NCBI RefSeq assembly: GCF_009859475.1
Contig: NZ_CP044549.1
Location: 4,402,001 to 4,466,000 of the forward strand
Length of the DNA stretch: 64,000 nucleotides
Origin: Hydrogenophaga sp. BPS33
GTDB lineage: Bacteria > Pseudomonadota > Gammaproteobacteria > Burkholderiales > Burkholderiaceae_C
Direction of reading: 5' to 3'
Part shown: in pieces, positions 16,799 through 26,258 of the stretch
How the letters are laid out: each line of letters opens with the position of its first letter
Position numbering within the stretch: the first letter of the stretch is position 1
Position numbers and translations under genes: made by a program
The notes under the pieces: model-generated
The model's input: the letters and a program-made list of their open reading frames with translations, nothing else
Database searches by the model: none
Told to the model about the DNA's origin: nothing

Positions 16799-18090
16799 TC
16801 GAAGCCACCCTGGGCTTCCTCGCCGTCTTCGCGCTCGCCTTTCTGCGCGTTCCGCTGGCCTTGGCCATGAGCATCGCGGGTCTGGTCGGCCTGGGTCTCA
16901 TGCGCGGCTGGCATCCAGCCTTCGCCAGCACCAGCCAGGTGATCTTCGAGACCGGTTTTGCCTATGTGCTCTCGGTCATCCCGCTGTTCGTGCTCATGGG
17001 CAACTTCGTCGCGCGCGCCGGCATGGCGCGCCAACTGTACGGCGCGGCCAATGCCTTCGTGGGCCACCGCAAGGGCGGGCTGGCCATGGCCAGCGTCATC
17101 GCCTCTGGCGGCTTCGGCTGCATCTGCGGCTCCTCGATCGCCACCGCCGCCACCATGACGCGTGTGGCCTTCCCAGAGATGAAGCGCCACGGCTACAAGG
17201 ACACCCTGGCCACCGGCTCCATCGCCGCGGGCGGCACGCTGGGCATCCTGATTCCGCCCTCGACCATCATGGTGATCTACGGGATCATCACCGAGACAGA
17301 CATCGGCAAGCTGTTCATCGCGGGCGTCCTGCCTGGCCTGGTGGCCGTTGCCTGCCTGTGCCTGGCCGTGGTCTACGTCACCTGGCGCGACCCGCTGGCC
17401 GGCCCGCCCGCGAAACGCAACAGCTGGGCACAACGCCTCGCGGCCATTCGCGGCATCTGGGCGGTGGCGGTGCTGTTCGCGCTCGTGATCGGCGGCATCT
17501 ACGGCGGCTTCTTCACCGCCACCGAGGGCGCGGGCGTGGGCGCCTGCGGGGCCTTCTTCTTCGCGCTCTTTCGCGGCGCGCTCACGCCGCGCGTGCTGAT
17601 GGACATCCTGGTGGAGAGCACGCGCACCACCGCCATGCTGTTCACCATCCTGATCGGCGCGATGATCTTCACCAGCTTCATCAACTTCACCAGCATGCCG
17701 GGCGACCTGCGCGACTTCCTGCTGCAGTTCAGCCCGCACCCGATCCTGGTGGTGGTCGTGATGATGGCGATCTACGTCACGCTCGGCCTGGTGATGGAAG
17801 AGCTGTCGATGGTGCTGCTGACCATTCCGGTGTTCTTCCCCGTCATCACCGGACTGGGCTTCGACCCGGTGTGGTTCGGCGTGCTGATCGTGACCATCGT
17901 GGAGATCGGCATGATCTCGCCGCCCGTGGGCATGAACCTTTTCGTGATGAACTCGCTGCTGCCGCAGGTGAAGCTCAAGCACATCTTCCAGGGCGTGTGG
18001 CCCTTCGTGATGGCCGACGTCGTGCGCCTGGGCATCCTGATCGCGTTTCCAGCGCTCTCGCTTTGGCTACCCAGCCTCATGGCCCGCTGA
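16795..18090 (+). CDS. dctM: TRAP transporter large permease (DctM family)
   Basis: The 431-residue, roughly 12-helix protein has the DctM signatures FVLMGNFVARAGMARQLYGA, IASGGFGCICGSSIATAATM and TGSIAAGGTLGILIPPSTIM. It also has GLVMEELSMVLLTIPVFFPV and GMISPPVGMNLFVMNS. It forms the translocation channel with DctQ. Its last 24 bp overlap the end of the convergent mscS gene. Confidence 0.95.
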   Translation: MIEATLGFLAVFALAFLRVPLALAMSIAGLVGLGLMRGWHPAFASTSQVIFETGFAYVLSVIPLFVLMGNFVARAGMARQLYGAANAFVGHRKGGLAMASVIASGGFGCICGSSIATAATMTRVAFPEMKRHGYKDTLATGSIAAGGTLGILIPPSTIMVIYGIITETDIGKLFIAGVLPGLVAVACLCLAVVYVTWRDPLAGPPAKRNSWAQRLAAIRGIWAVAVLFALVIGGIYGGFFTATEGAGVGACGAFFFALFRGALTPRVLMDILVESTRTTAMLFTILIGAMIFTSFINFTSMPGDLRDFLLQFSPHPILVVVVMMAIYVTLGLVMEELSMVLLTIPVFFPVITGLGFDPVWFGVLIVTIVEIGMISPPVGMNLFVMNSLLPQVKLKHIFQGVWPFVMADVVRLGILIAFPALSLWLPSLMAR

Positions 18091-19395
18091 AGCCTGCGCG
18101 GCAGCGAGCGCCGGCATGTCCTTGACGTGCAGCACGCGCTGGGGATACGGCATCTCGATCCCGTTCTCCTGCAGCATCTGCAACACGCGGTTGTTGATCT
18201 GCGACAGCAGGCGAAGTTGCACCGGCGCGTCGCCCGAGTTGATCCAGTAGGCCATGGTGAATTCCAGGCCGTTGGCACCGAAGGCCGAGAGCGAGGCCTG
18301 CGGCGCCGGTTCCTTCAGTGCGGCCTCCTGCTCGTCGATCGCCTGCAGCAGCAAGCGGCTCACCAGCTCCGCATCGCTGCCATAGGCCACGGTGACCACC
18401 GAGGTCTGCCACACCCGCGTGATCGCCGTGGACAGATTCTCCACCCGGTTGATCACCATCAACTCGTTGGGCACGATGGACTCGCGGCCCGCCGCCGAAC
18501 GGATCACGCTGTAGCGTGTGTTGATGTCCAGGATGCGGCCCTCGAACGAATCCACCTTCACGTTGTCGCCAATGCGCAGCCGGCGCTCGGCCAGGATCAC
18601 GAAACCGCTGACGTAGTTGGAGGCGAGCTTCTGCAGGCCGAAACCAATGCCCACGCCGATCGCGCCGCTGAACACCGAGAGCGCGGTCAGGTCGATGCCC
18701 ACCGCCGAGAGCGCGACGATGAGGCCCACGAAAAGCAGCAGGGCGCGCGTGGCGTTGCTCACCGCCTTGCGCATGGACAGGTCACCTCCGGTGGCCTTGC
18801 GCAGCAAGCGCTTCTCGATCGCAGCCGACAACCACAGCGCCAGGATCATCACCGCGCCCGCCGTGACCGAACCTTCGATCAGCGTGCGCAGGCTCAAGGT
18901 GGTGGAGCCGATCTTCCAGGTGATCTCGCCCAACTCGGCCAGCACCACCGGCAGCAGCCCACTGACCCACAGCACCATCGCCAGCCAGGCGACCCAGGAG
19001 ATGGTGCGCTCCATCACGCGCACCCACGGTGCGGTGGTGAAGGCCGCCTGCAGCACCTTCACGCCCACGCGGATGACCACCAGCGCGACGAGCACCGGAA
19101 TCGCCACCTTGAACGCCGTCATCGGCAGGAACTTGAAGACGATGGCACGCGCCACATAGGCCAGCAGCAGCAACACCAGCGGGAACATCGCGCCATCGAC
19201 CACGCTACGCCCGAAGAGCACCGAAGACGGGTCGTCCTGCATGCGCAAGGCATTGCGCAGCAGCTTGCTGAAGCCCCAGGCCAGCGCGACGCACACCGCC
19301 AAGGCCGCGATCTCCACCAGGACGCCGGGTTGCTTGAAGCCCTCGATCCAGAGTCCGAAATCGTCGATGGGTTGGGGGCGGCGGTATGCGGTCAT
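18067..19395 (-). CDS. MscS-family mechanosensitive channel
   Basis: The 442-residue protein has several N-terminal membrane segments, then the MscS core: the pore-lining glycine/alanine-rich helix SVFSGAIGVGIGFGLQKLAS and the beta domain ERRLRIGDNVKVDSFEGRIL followed by INTRYSVIRSAAGRESIVPN. It lies in the inner membrane and releases solutes on osmotic downshock. It has more N-terminal helices than the three-helix E. coli MscS. The ATG at 19395 (MTAYRRPQPIDDFG) was taken; upstream in-frame sequence is Arg-rich and not membrane-like. It overlaps dctM tail-to-tail. Confidence 0.92.
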   Translation of the reverse strand: MTAYRRPQPIDDFGLWIEGFKQPGVLVEIAALAVCVALAWGFSKLLRNALRMQDDPSSVLFGRSVVDGAMFPLVLLLLAYVARAIVFKFLPMTAFKVAIPVLVALVVIRVGVKVLQAAFTTAPWVRVMERTISWVAWLAMVLWVSGLLPVVLAELGEITWKIGSTTLSLRTLIEGSVTAGAVMILALWLSAAIEKRLLRKATGGDLSMRKAVSNATRALLLFVGLIVALSAVGIDLTALSVFSGAIGVGIGFGLQKLASNYVSGFVILAERRLRIGDNVKVDSFEGRILDINTRYSVIRSAAGRESIVPNELMVINRVENLSTAITRVWQTSVVTVAYGSDAELVSRLLLQAIDEQEAALKEPAPQASLSAFGANGLEFTMAYWINSGDAPVQLRLLSQINNRVLQMLQENGIEMPYPQRVLHVKDMPALAAAQASAGHEAG

Positions 19396-19438
19396 GTCGG
19401 AAAGAAGAAAGACGTGGACTCGGAGCGAAAGTCGTGCG

Positions 19439-20248
19439 TCAGCTGCGCCAGTGCGGCGCGCGCTTCTCGATGAAGGCCTGCACGCCCTCTTGCGCCACGC
19501 CGTGCGCCATGTTGCAGGCCATGGTCTGGCCCGCGAGCTGGTAGGCCGATTCGATGCCGGTTTCCAGCTGTCGGTAGAACAGGGTCTTGCCCAGGGCAAT
19601 GGCCTCGCGCGGCTTGCTCAGGATGCGATCGACGAGCGCGGCCACTTCGGCATCGAGCGCCTCGGGGGACACCACGCGATTGACCAGGCCCCGCGCGCGC
19701 GCCTCGTCGGCCGGGATGAAGTCGCCCGTGAGCAGCATTTCCATGGCCTGCTTGGGCAGGATGTTGCGCGAAAGCGCCACACCCGGCGTGGCACAGAACA
19801 GTCCCACGTCGATGCCGTTGACGCCAAACGTGGCGTTGTCGCTCGCCACCGCGAGATCGCACTGCGCCACGAGCTGGCAGCCCGCTGCGGTCGCCAGGCC
19901 GTGCACACGCGCGATCACCGGCACTTCGAGCTTGCGGATGGCGAGCATGAGGCGCGAGCACTGCGCGAACAGCGCCTGGTAGTAGCCCAGCTCGGGCGTG
20001 GCGCGCATCTGCTTGAGGTCGTGGCCGGCGCAGAAGGCGCGGCCGTGGGCGGCGATGACCACCAGCCGCGCCTGCGGGTCGGCCGCCACCGCGTCCACCG
20101 CCTGCTGCAGCGCACTCAGCATGGCCTCGGACAACACGTTGAAGCTGCGCGGCGTGTTCAGCGTGAGGGTGTGCACGCCGCGCGCATCGCGCGAGGACAG
20201 CAGCACCGGCTCGGCGGACGGTGGGGTTGGCGTGGTCGGCTCGGTCAT
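19439..20248 (-). CDS. enoyl-CoA hydratase/isomerase family protein
   Basis: The 269-residue crotonase-fold enzyme has the oxyanion-hole segments VVIAAHGRAFCAGHDLKQM and VHGLATAAGCQLVAQCDLAV, and the SDNATFGVNGIDVGLFC stretch. The usual first catalytic Glu of hydratases is not clear around the second oxyanion loop, so the reaction may be hydration, isomerisation or CoA-thioester hydrolysis. It lies 23 bp downstream of the deacetylase-like gene on the same strand, suggesting one transcript. Confidence 0.88.
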   Translation of the reverse strand: MTEPTTPTPPSAEPVLLSSRDARGVHTLTLNTPRSFNVLSEAMLSALQQAVDAVAADPQARLVVIAAHGRAFCAGHDLKQMRATPELGYYQALFAQCSRLMLAIRKLEVPVIARVHGLATAAGCQLVAQCDLAVASDNATFGVNGIDVGLFCATPGVALSRNILPKQAMEMLLTGDFIPADEARARGLVNRVVSPEALDAEVAALVDRILSKPREAIALGKTLFYRQLETGIESAYQLAGQTMACNMAHGVAQEGVQAFIEKRAPHWRS

Positions 20249-20271
20249 CGGAACATTATCCGGCGATGCGA

Positions 20272-21225
20272 TCACACCCCGGCCAACACCCTCACATGCG
20301 CCTCCACGCTGCGCCCGAGCGCGCTGAGCGCATAACCCCCTTCGAGGCAGCTCACGATGCGGCCCTGGGCGTGGCGCTGCGCCACTTCCCGGATGCGCTC
20401 GGTGATCCAGGCGTAGTCCTGCTCCACCAGGCCCATCTGCGCCATGTCGTCCTCGCGGTGCGCGTCGAAGCCCGCGCTCACGAAAATCATCTGCGGTTGG
20501 TGGGCTTCCAGGCGGGGCATCCACATCATGTCGATCAGCTCGCGGATCTCCATGCCCTTGGTGTAGGCCGGCACCGGCAGGTTGCACAGGTTGCTGGCGG
20601 CCGAGTGTTCGCCCATTGGATAGAACGGGTGCTGGTAGAAGCTGCACATGAGAATGCGCTCGTCGCCGGCCACGATGTCTTCGGTGCCGTTGCCGTGGTG
20701 CACGTCGAAGTCGACGATGGCCACGCGCTTCAAGCCATGGCGCTCCAGCGCGTACTTGGCGGCCACAGCCACGTTGTTCACGAAGCAGAAGCCCATGGCC
20801 TTGTCGCGCATGGCGTGGTGGCCCGGTGGGCGCACGGCGCAGAACGCATTGGCCAGTTCGCCGGCTATCACGGCATCGGTCGCATCCAGGGCCGCGCCCG
20901 CGGCCAGCAGGACCGCCTCCCAGCTGTGGGTGTTGATGGACGTGTCGGGGTCGACCTGCGCGTGGCTCGGGCCACCGGCGGCCATGTCCTCGCGCAGCTG
21001 TTCGCTCAAGCCCCGCAGCGCCGCGAGGTACATGCGGCCGTGGGCGAGTTCGAGGTCGCTCAAGGCGGCGGGCGTGGGTTCGCGGCGCTCCAGCGCGATG
21101 TCCAACCCGCTGATGAGCAGGCGGTCTTCGATGGCGTCGAGCCGCGCGGGGCATTCCGGGTGACCGGTGCCCATTTCGTGCTTCCAGAACGCCTTGTGCG
21201 TGAAGTACCCGGTGGCCTGGCCCAT
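20272..21225 (-). CDS. histone deacetylase family amidohydrolase
   Basis: The 317-residue protein carries the zinc-enzyme motifs of the arginase/deacetylase fold: RPPGHHAMRDKAMGFCFVNN (tandem His), VAIVDFDVHHGNGTEDI (metal-binding Asp/His), SAGFDAHREDD (second metal Asp) and CLEGGYALSALG. Bacterial members remove acetyl groups from polyamines or other small amides; the true substrate here is unknown. MGQATGYFTHKAFWKHE at 21225 was taken as the start. It is divergent from the MoxR gene, with only 14 bp between them. Confidence 0.92.
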   Translation of the reverse strand: MGQATGYFTHKAFWKHEMGTGHPECPARLDAIEDRLLISGLDIALERREPTPAALSDLELAHGRMYLAALRGLSEQLREDMAAGGPSHAQVDPDTSINTHSWEAVLLAAGAALDATDAVIAGELANAFCAVRPPGHHAMRDKAMGFCFVNNVAVAAKYALERHGLKRVAIVDFDVHHGNGTEDIVAGDERILMCSFYQHPFYPMGEHSAASNLCNLPVPAYTKGMEIRELIDMMWMPRLEAHQPQMIFVSAGFDAHREDDMAQMGLVEQDYAWITERIREVAQRHAQGRIVSCLEGGYALSALGRSVEAHVRVLAGV

Positions 21226-21239
21226 GGCGGTTTTACGGT

Positions 21240-22172
21240 ATGGTTCGCGGCATGCAAGCCGACACAAGAATCCAACTGCTGCTGAGCCAGCTTAACACGG
21301 TGATCGTGGGCAAACCGCAGCAGGTCTCGGACTGCGTGGCCTGCCTGCTCGCGGGAGGGCACCTGTTGATCGAGGACGTGCCCGGCGTGGGCAAGACCAC
21401 GCTCGCGCACGCACTGGCACGCTCTTTCGGGCTGCAGTTCTCGCGCGTGCAGTTCACCGCCGACCTCATGCCCAGCGACCTGGTGGGCGTGTCGATCTAC
21501 GAACGCGGCCGCGAAGATTTCGTGTTCCACCCCGGCCCGGTGTTCGCCCAGGTGCTGCTCGCCGACGAGATCAACCGCGCCAGCCCCAAGACGCAAAGCG
21601 CGCTGCTCGAAGCCATGGAAGAAAAGCAGGTGACGGTGGAAGGCGAGACGCGCCACCTGCCCGAGCCCTTCTTCGTGATCGCCACGCAGAACCCGCACGA
21701 TCAGCTGGGCACCTACGCCTTGCCCGAGTCGCAGCTGGACCGCTTCCACATGCGCCTCTCGCTCGGGTACCCGGACCGTGCGGCCGAGCGCGAACTGCTG
21801 CGCGGCCAGGACCGGCGCGACATGCTCGACCACCTGCGCCCCGCGCTCACGCCCGCCGACCTGGCCTCGCTGCAGCACACGGTGAGCCAGGTGCACACCG
21901 CCGACCCGGTGCTCGAATACCTGCAGGACATCGTGGCCGCCACGCGCAGCGGGCGCTGGTTCGCGCAGGGCCTGTCGCCGCGCGCGGCGCTGGCCGTGGT
22001 GCGCTCGGCCAAGGCGCAGGCCTACCTGAGCGGGCGCGACTATGTGGCACCGGACGACATCGCCGCCATCCTGCCGCAGACGGTGGCGCACCGTTTGACG
22101 CCGGTTCGAGACGCGGGGCGCGGCCCGGTGGAACAAGTGCGCGCTCTGATCGAGGCTGTGCCTCTACCGTGA
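21240..22172 (+). CDS. MoxR-family AAA+ ATPase
   Basis: The 310-residue ATPase has Walker A IEDVPGVGKTTLAHALARSF, Walker B VLLADEINRASPKTQSALLE, sensor 1 FFVIATQNPHDQLGTY and the arginine-finger region PESQLDRFHMRLSLGYP. MoxR ATPases act as chaperones, with VWA or DUF58 partners, for maturing exported or membrane proteins. An internal ATG at 21252 (MQADTRIQ) is an alternative start. It heads a four-gene run with DUF58, transglutaminase and lytic transglycosylase genes, each overlapping the next. Confidence 0.93.
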   Translation: MVRGMQADTRIQLLLSQLNTVIVGKPQQVSDCVACLLAGGHLLIEDVPGVGKTTLAHALARSFGLQFSRVQFTADLMPSDLVGVSIYERGREDFVFHPGPVFAQVLLADEINRASPKTQSALLEAMEEKQVTVEGETRHLPEPFFVIATQNPHDQLGTYALPESQLDRFHMRLSLGYPDRAAERELLRGQDRRDMLDHLRPALTPADLASLQHTVSQVHTADPVLEYLQDIVAATRSGRWFAQGLSPRAALAVVRSAKAQAYLSGRDYVAPDDIAAILPQTVAHRLTPVRDAGRGPVEQVRALIEAVPLP

Positions 22173-23140
22173 ACAAGTTCCGCGCGCGTTTGCGGACCTG
22201 GTGGCACAACCGCCTGCCGCGCCGCGACACGCTCACCCTGACCCAGCGCAACGTCTACATCCTGCCCACGCGAGCAGGCTGGATGCTCGCGCTCACGCTC
22301 TTGCTGCTGCTCGTGGCCAGCATCAACTACCAGCTCAACCTGGGCTACCTGCTCACCTTTCTGCTCGCCGGCAGCGCGGTGGCGGGCATGCACATGTGCC
22401 ACGCCAATCTGCGCGGCCTCACCTTGCACCTGAACCCGCCCGAGCCGGTGCACGCGGGCCAGGCCGCCGTGCTGGAGATCCGCCTGAGCAGCGAGCGCAA
22501 GCGCACGCGCCATGGCATCGGCATGGGCGTGATCGGTGCGAACCTCGCGCACGCGCCTCTGGCCTGGACGGACGTGCCCGCGCAAGCCAGCACGACCTTG
22601 CAGGTGAGCTGGCCGGTGCCCGCGCGCGGCCAGCACGCGCTGCCCGCGCTCCACGCGTTCACCCTGTTTCCGCTGGGCACCTTCCGCGTCTGGACGGTCT
22701 GGCGCCCCGCGTCCACCGTGCTGGTCTACCCAGAACCGGAAAGCGCGCCCCCGCCACTGCCGCCGGGCGAACCGCAGGCCGGCAGCTCGGGCAGCGCGCG
22801 CGTGCAGAGCACGGGCGAGTTCGACGGCGTGCGCGCCTACCGCCGGGGCGACCCGATCAAGGCGGTGGTGTGGAAGAAGGCCGCGCAGGCTTTTGCCGCC
22901 GGGCGCGACGAACTCGTGAGCCGCGACGCACTCTCCACCCAGCGCCAGCAACTCTGGCTCGACCATGCGCAATGCGGAGCCGGCGACCTCGAAGGGCGGC
23001 TCTCCCGCCTGACCGCCTGGGTGCTGATGGCGGATCGACTTGGACTGGACTTCGGCCTGCGCGTGCCGGGTCGTGAGATCGCGCCGGACCAGGGCCCAAC
23101 CCACCGCGCTCGCTGCCTGGAAACTCTCGCGCTGTGCTGA
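22169..23140 (+). CDS. DUF58 domain membrane protein
   Basis: The 323-residue product starts at a GTG overlapping the moxR stop by 4 bp. Two hydrophobic segments lie near residues 35-72 (LALTLLLLLVASINYQLNLG, LLTFLLAGSAVAGMH). The DUF58 core GEFDGVRAYRRGDPIKAVVW, followed by KKAAQAFAAGRDELVSRD, is near residues 211-252. DUF58 proteins are the usual partners of MoxR ATPases and resemble VWA scaffolds. Position between moxR and the transglutaminase gene supports a joint role in the cell envelope. Confidence 0.88.
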   Translation: MNKFRARLRTWWHNRLPRRDTLTLTQRNVYILPTRAGWMLALTLLLLLVASINYQLNLGYLLTFLLAGSAVAGMHMCHANLRGLTLHLNPPEPVHAGQAAVLEIRLSSERKRTRHGIGMGVIGANLAHAPLAWTDVPAQASTTLQVSWPVPARGQHALPALHAFTLFPLGTFRVWTVWRPASTVLVYPEPESAPPPLPPGEPQAGSSGSARVQSTGEFDGVRAYRRGDPIKAVVWKKAAQAFAAGRDELVSRDALSTQRQQLWLDHAQCGAGDLEGRLSRLTAWVLMADRLGLDFGLRVPGREIAPDQGPTHRARCLETLALC

Positions 23141-25155
23141 AAACCGCCCTCTCCGCCCTGCCGCGCGACACGCGCGACACGCTGTTCCTGCTGGCCGTCG
23201 TGGCCTGGGTGGCCGTGATGCAGATCCCCCATGTGCCCTGGTGGTGCAGCACGCTCACCGCGGGCGTGCTGCTCTGGCGCACCACGCTCACGCTGCGCGG
23301 CCGGCCACTGCCCAACTGGCCCTGGCGCCTGGGCCTGCTGCTCATCACGCTGATGGCCACCTGGGCCACGCACGGCACCTTGCTCGGGCAGGACGCGGGT
23401 GTCACGCTCGTGGTCGTGCTGCTCGCGCTCAAGACGCTGGAGATGCGCGCGCGGCGCGACGCCTTCGTGGTGTTCTTCCTCGCCTTCTTCACACTGCTCA
23501 CACACTTCTTCTACTCCCAGTCGCTGCTCACGGCGGCGGGCATTCTGATCGCGCTGCTGGGCCTGCTCACCGCGCTGGTGAATGCCCACATGCCGGTGGG
23601 CCGGCCTTCGCTGTGGCAGGCCGCGCGCATCGCCGCGGGCATGGCCGCGATGGGCGCCCCGATCATGCTGGTGCTGTTCCTGCTGTTCCCGCGCTTCTCG
23701 CCGCTGTGGGGCGTGCCGGGCGAAGACCGGGGCCGCAGCGGCCTCTCCAGCACCATGCGCGTGGGCCAGATCGCCGAACTCGTGCTGGACGACGGCATTG
23801 CCTTGCGCGTGCGCTTCGAAGGCGACCCGCCACCCCAGGCCGAGCTCTACTTCCGTGGCCCGGTACTGAGCCGCTTCGATGGCGTCGAATGGCGCCCCAG
23901 CCGCGCCGAGTTTCCCGGGCGCCGGGCGCTGCAAAGCGAGCTGTCCGTGGCGGGAGACCCCATCCGCTACGAAGTGACGATGGAGCCCAGCCAACGCCCC
24001 TGGCTGTTCCTGCTCGAAGCCGCTGAGCAGGCACCCCAGGTGCCCGGCATGAACGTGCGCATGACGCCCGAACTGCAATGGCTGACCGACCGGCCCATTG
24101 GCCAACTGGTGCGCTACGGCGCGATCAGCCACACCACGTTTCGCCACGGCCCGCTCGAGCCGGTGCTGGCGCTGCAGGAACAGGTGGCCCTGCCCCCCGG
24201 CTTCAACCCGCGCACGCTCGAACTCGCGCAACAGCTGCGGCGCGAACACGGCCGCGGCCCCGAGGCCACGCCCCGCCTCGTCCAGGCGGTGATGGAGCGC
24301 CTGCGCACCGGCGGCTACCTCTACACCCTGGAGCCGGGCGTGTACGGCCAGCACACAGCCGACGAGTTCTGGTTCGACCGCCGCCAGGGCTTCTGCGAGC
24401 ACATCGCCAGCAGCTTCGTGATCCTCATGCGCGCGCTCGACATCCCCGCGCGCATCGTCACTGGCTACCAGGGTGGCGAGCTCAATGGCATCGATGGCTT
24501 CTGGACGGTCCGCCAGCGCGATGCTCATGCCTGGGCCGAGGTGTGGCAACAAGGCCTGGGCTGGGTGCGCGTGGACCCGACCTCGGCCGTGGCGCCCGGG
24601 CGCACCGGCTCGCTGCAACGCCTGAGCGCTGCCGAAGGCGCTTTCGCGGGCGCGATCCGCAACTTCAACCCCACCCTCGCAGCGCAGCTGCGCGCGGCCT
24701 GGGAGGCCATGAACAACCGCTGGAACCAGTGGGTGCTGAACTACACCCAGGGCAGCCAGCTCGACCTGCTGAAGAACCTCGGCTTCAAGTCGCCGAGCTG
24801 GACCGACCTGGCCTATGTGCTCATCGGCGTGGTGGTCCTCGTGAGCCTGCTCGGCGCGGCCTGGACGTTGTGGGAGCGCCAGCAGCACGACCCCTGGCTG
24901 CGCCTGCTGCGGCGCGCCCGCACCCGGCTCGCCGACCTGGGCGTGGCCAGTGCCGACCACACGCCACCGCGCGAACTCGCGCAACGCGTGCGCCAGCGCT
25001 GGGGCGAGACCGAAGCCGCGCGGCGCATTGCACAATGGCTGCTGCAACTCGAAGCCCAGCGGTATGCCCGCCCGGGCGCCGCCCCATCCCCTTCCCTGGC
25101 CACGCTGCAACGCGAGTTCCGGCAGTTGGCCTGGCCTCGAAAAGATCCCCGTTGA
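23134..25155 (+). CDS. tgpA: TgpA-like membrane transglutaminase (DUF3488/DUF4129)
   Basis: The 673-residue protein has about six N-terminal membrane segments (DUF3488), a large periplasmic region and a transglutaminase core. The core shows the Cys-His-Asp set: QGFCEHIASSFVILMRALDI (Cys), RQRDAHAWAEVWQQGLGW (His) and VRVDPTSA (Asp). A final membrane helix (LAYVLIGVVVLVSLLGAAW) and a cytoplasmic tail (DUF4129-like) end it. The gene starts with GTG inside the end of the DUF58 gene. TgpA-type enzymes are thought to modify or cross-link periplasmic targets; the substrate is not known. Confidence 0.9.
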   Translation: MLKTALSALPRDTRDTLFLLAVVAWVAVMQIPHVPWWCSTLTAGVLLWRTTLTLRGRPLPNWPWRLGLLLITLMATWATHGTLLGQDAGVTLVVVLLALKTLEMRARRDAFVVFFLAFFTLLTHFFYSQSLLTAAGILIALLGLLTALVNAHMPVGRPSLWQAARIAAGMAAMGAPIMLVLFLLFPRFSPLWGVPGEDRGRSGLSSTMRVGQIAELVLDDGIALRVRFEGDPPPQAELYFRGPVLSRFDGVEWRPSRAEFPGRRALQSELSVAGDPIRYEVTMEPSQRPWLFLLEAAEQAPQVPGMNVRMTPELQWLTDRPIGQLVRYGAISHTTFRHGPLEPVLALQEQVALPPGFNPRTLELAQQLRREHGRGPEATPRLVQAVMERLRTGGYLYTLEPGVYGQHTADEFWFDRRQGFCEHIASSFVILMRALDIPARIVTGYQGGELNGIDGFWTVRQRDAHAWAEVWQQGLGWVRVDPTSAVAPGRTGSLQRLSAAEGAFAGAIRNFNPTLAAQLRAAWEAMNNRWNQWVLNYTQGSQLDLLKNLGFKSPSWTDLAYVLIGVVVLVSLLGAAWTLWERQQHDPWLRLLRRARTRLADLGVASADHTPPRELAQRVRQRWGETEAARRIAQWLLQLEAQRYARPGAAPSPSLATLQREFRQLAWPRKDPR

Positions 25156-26234
25156 AAAACGCCATCGCACTCCTCTTCACATCTTCGGCCCTGGCGCTGT
25201 GCCTGCACGCCCCGGCGCTTGCGCAGTCCGCCGCGAAGACACGCCCCGCGTCCATCAAGACACCCGCTTACAGCTACGCGCAAAGCGCCACCGCCATGGC
25301 CTTTGCCACCGACCTGGCCGAGCGCCGCGACCTGGACCCGGCCTGGGTGCGCCAGCACATCGGCGCGGCCCAGCGCGTGCCCACCGTCATCCGCCTCATG
25401 CAACCCGCGCCCAGCGGCACGCCCAAGAACTGGGCCGCGTACCGCGCGCGTTTCATCGAACCCGTGCGCCTGCGCGCCGGCCAGCGCTTCTGGGAGGCCA
25501 ACCGCGAGGCGCTGGCGCGCGCGGAGCTGGAATACGGTGTGCCCGCCAGCCTCATCGTGGGGGTGATCGGCGTGGAGTCGCTGTACGGCCAGCACACCGG
25601 CAACTTTCGCGTGATGGACGCGCTCACCACACTGGCCTTCGACTTTCCGGCCAGCCACCCGCGCGCGGCCGCGCGCAGCGAATTCTTTCGCGGCGAACTC
25701 GAACAATTCCTGAGCCTGGCCGAACGCACCAGCACCGACCCGCAGAGCTACCTCGGCAGCTACGCCGGCGCCATGGGCTGGCCGCAGTTCATGCCCAGCA
25801 GCTGGGTGAAATACGCGATCGACTTCGACGGTGATGGCAAGGTCGACCTGTTCAACAGCCAGGCCGACGTGATCGGTTCGGTGGCCAACTACTTCAAAGC
25901 CTTCGGCTGGCAGACCGGCGTGCCCACGCACTACCCGGTGCGCCTGGACACCGCACAGACCCGGGAACAGCTCGACGAACTGCTCGCCCCCGACATCCTG
26001 CCCAGCTTCGGCGTGGCGAGCTTCACCGCCAAGGGCGCGGTGCTCGAAGGCCCCGCGCTGGAACACACCGGCAAGCTGGCGCTGGTGGAGCTGGAGAACG
26101 CGGGCGCGCCGTCCAGCTACGTGGCCGGCACCGACAACTTCTACGTGGTCACGCGCTACAACTGGAGCAGCTACTACGCGCTGGCGGTGATCGAGCTGGG
26201 CGAGGCGGTGAAGGCCTCGATGGGCGAACGCTGA
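25152..26234 (+). CDS. mltB: lytic murein transglycosylase B
   Basis: A TTG start overlapping the tgpA stop by 4 bp gives a 360-residue protein with a signal peptide (KNAIALLFTSSALALCLHAP, then ALAQ). No lipobox Cys is seen, so it is probably a soluble periplasmic form. The MltB-type domain has the catalytic Glu in VIGVESLYGQHTGNFRVM, then SYAGAMGWPQFMPSSWVKYA and FDGDGKVDLF. It cleaves peptidoglycan glycan strands to 1,6-anhydro ends. Coupling to the transglutaminase operon suggests wall remodelling during envelope maturation. Confidence 0.92.
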   Translation: MKNAIALLFTSSALALCLHAPALAQSAAKTRPASIKTPAYSYAQSATAMAFATDLAERRDLDPAWVRQHIGAAQRVPTVIRLMQPAPSGTPKNWAAYRARFIEPVRLRAGQRFWEANREALARAELEYGVPASLIVGVIGVESLYGQHTGNFRVMDALTTLAFDFPASHPRAAARSEFFRGELEQFLSLAERTSTDPQSYLGSYAGAMGWPQFMPSSWVKYAIDFDGDGKVDLFNSQADVIGSVANYFKAFGWQTGVPTHYPVRLDTAQTREQLDELLAPDILPSFGVASFTAKGAVLEGPALEHTGKLALVELENAGAPSSYVAGTDNFYVVTRYNWSSYYALAVIELGEAVKASMGER

Positions 26235-26258
26235 GCCGCGTTTGAAGCCCTCAGGCGC

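Noticed and set aside
24078..25151. Long in-frame upstream extension of the MltB gene
   Set aside because: It lies out of frame within the transglutaminase gene and is Arg/Pro-rich; the TTG at 25152 gives a signal peptide.
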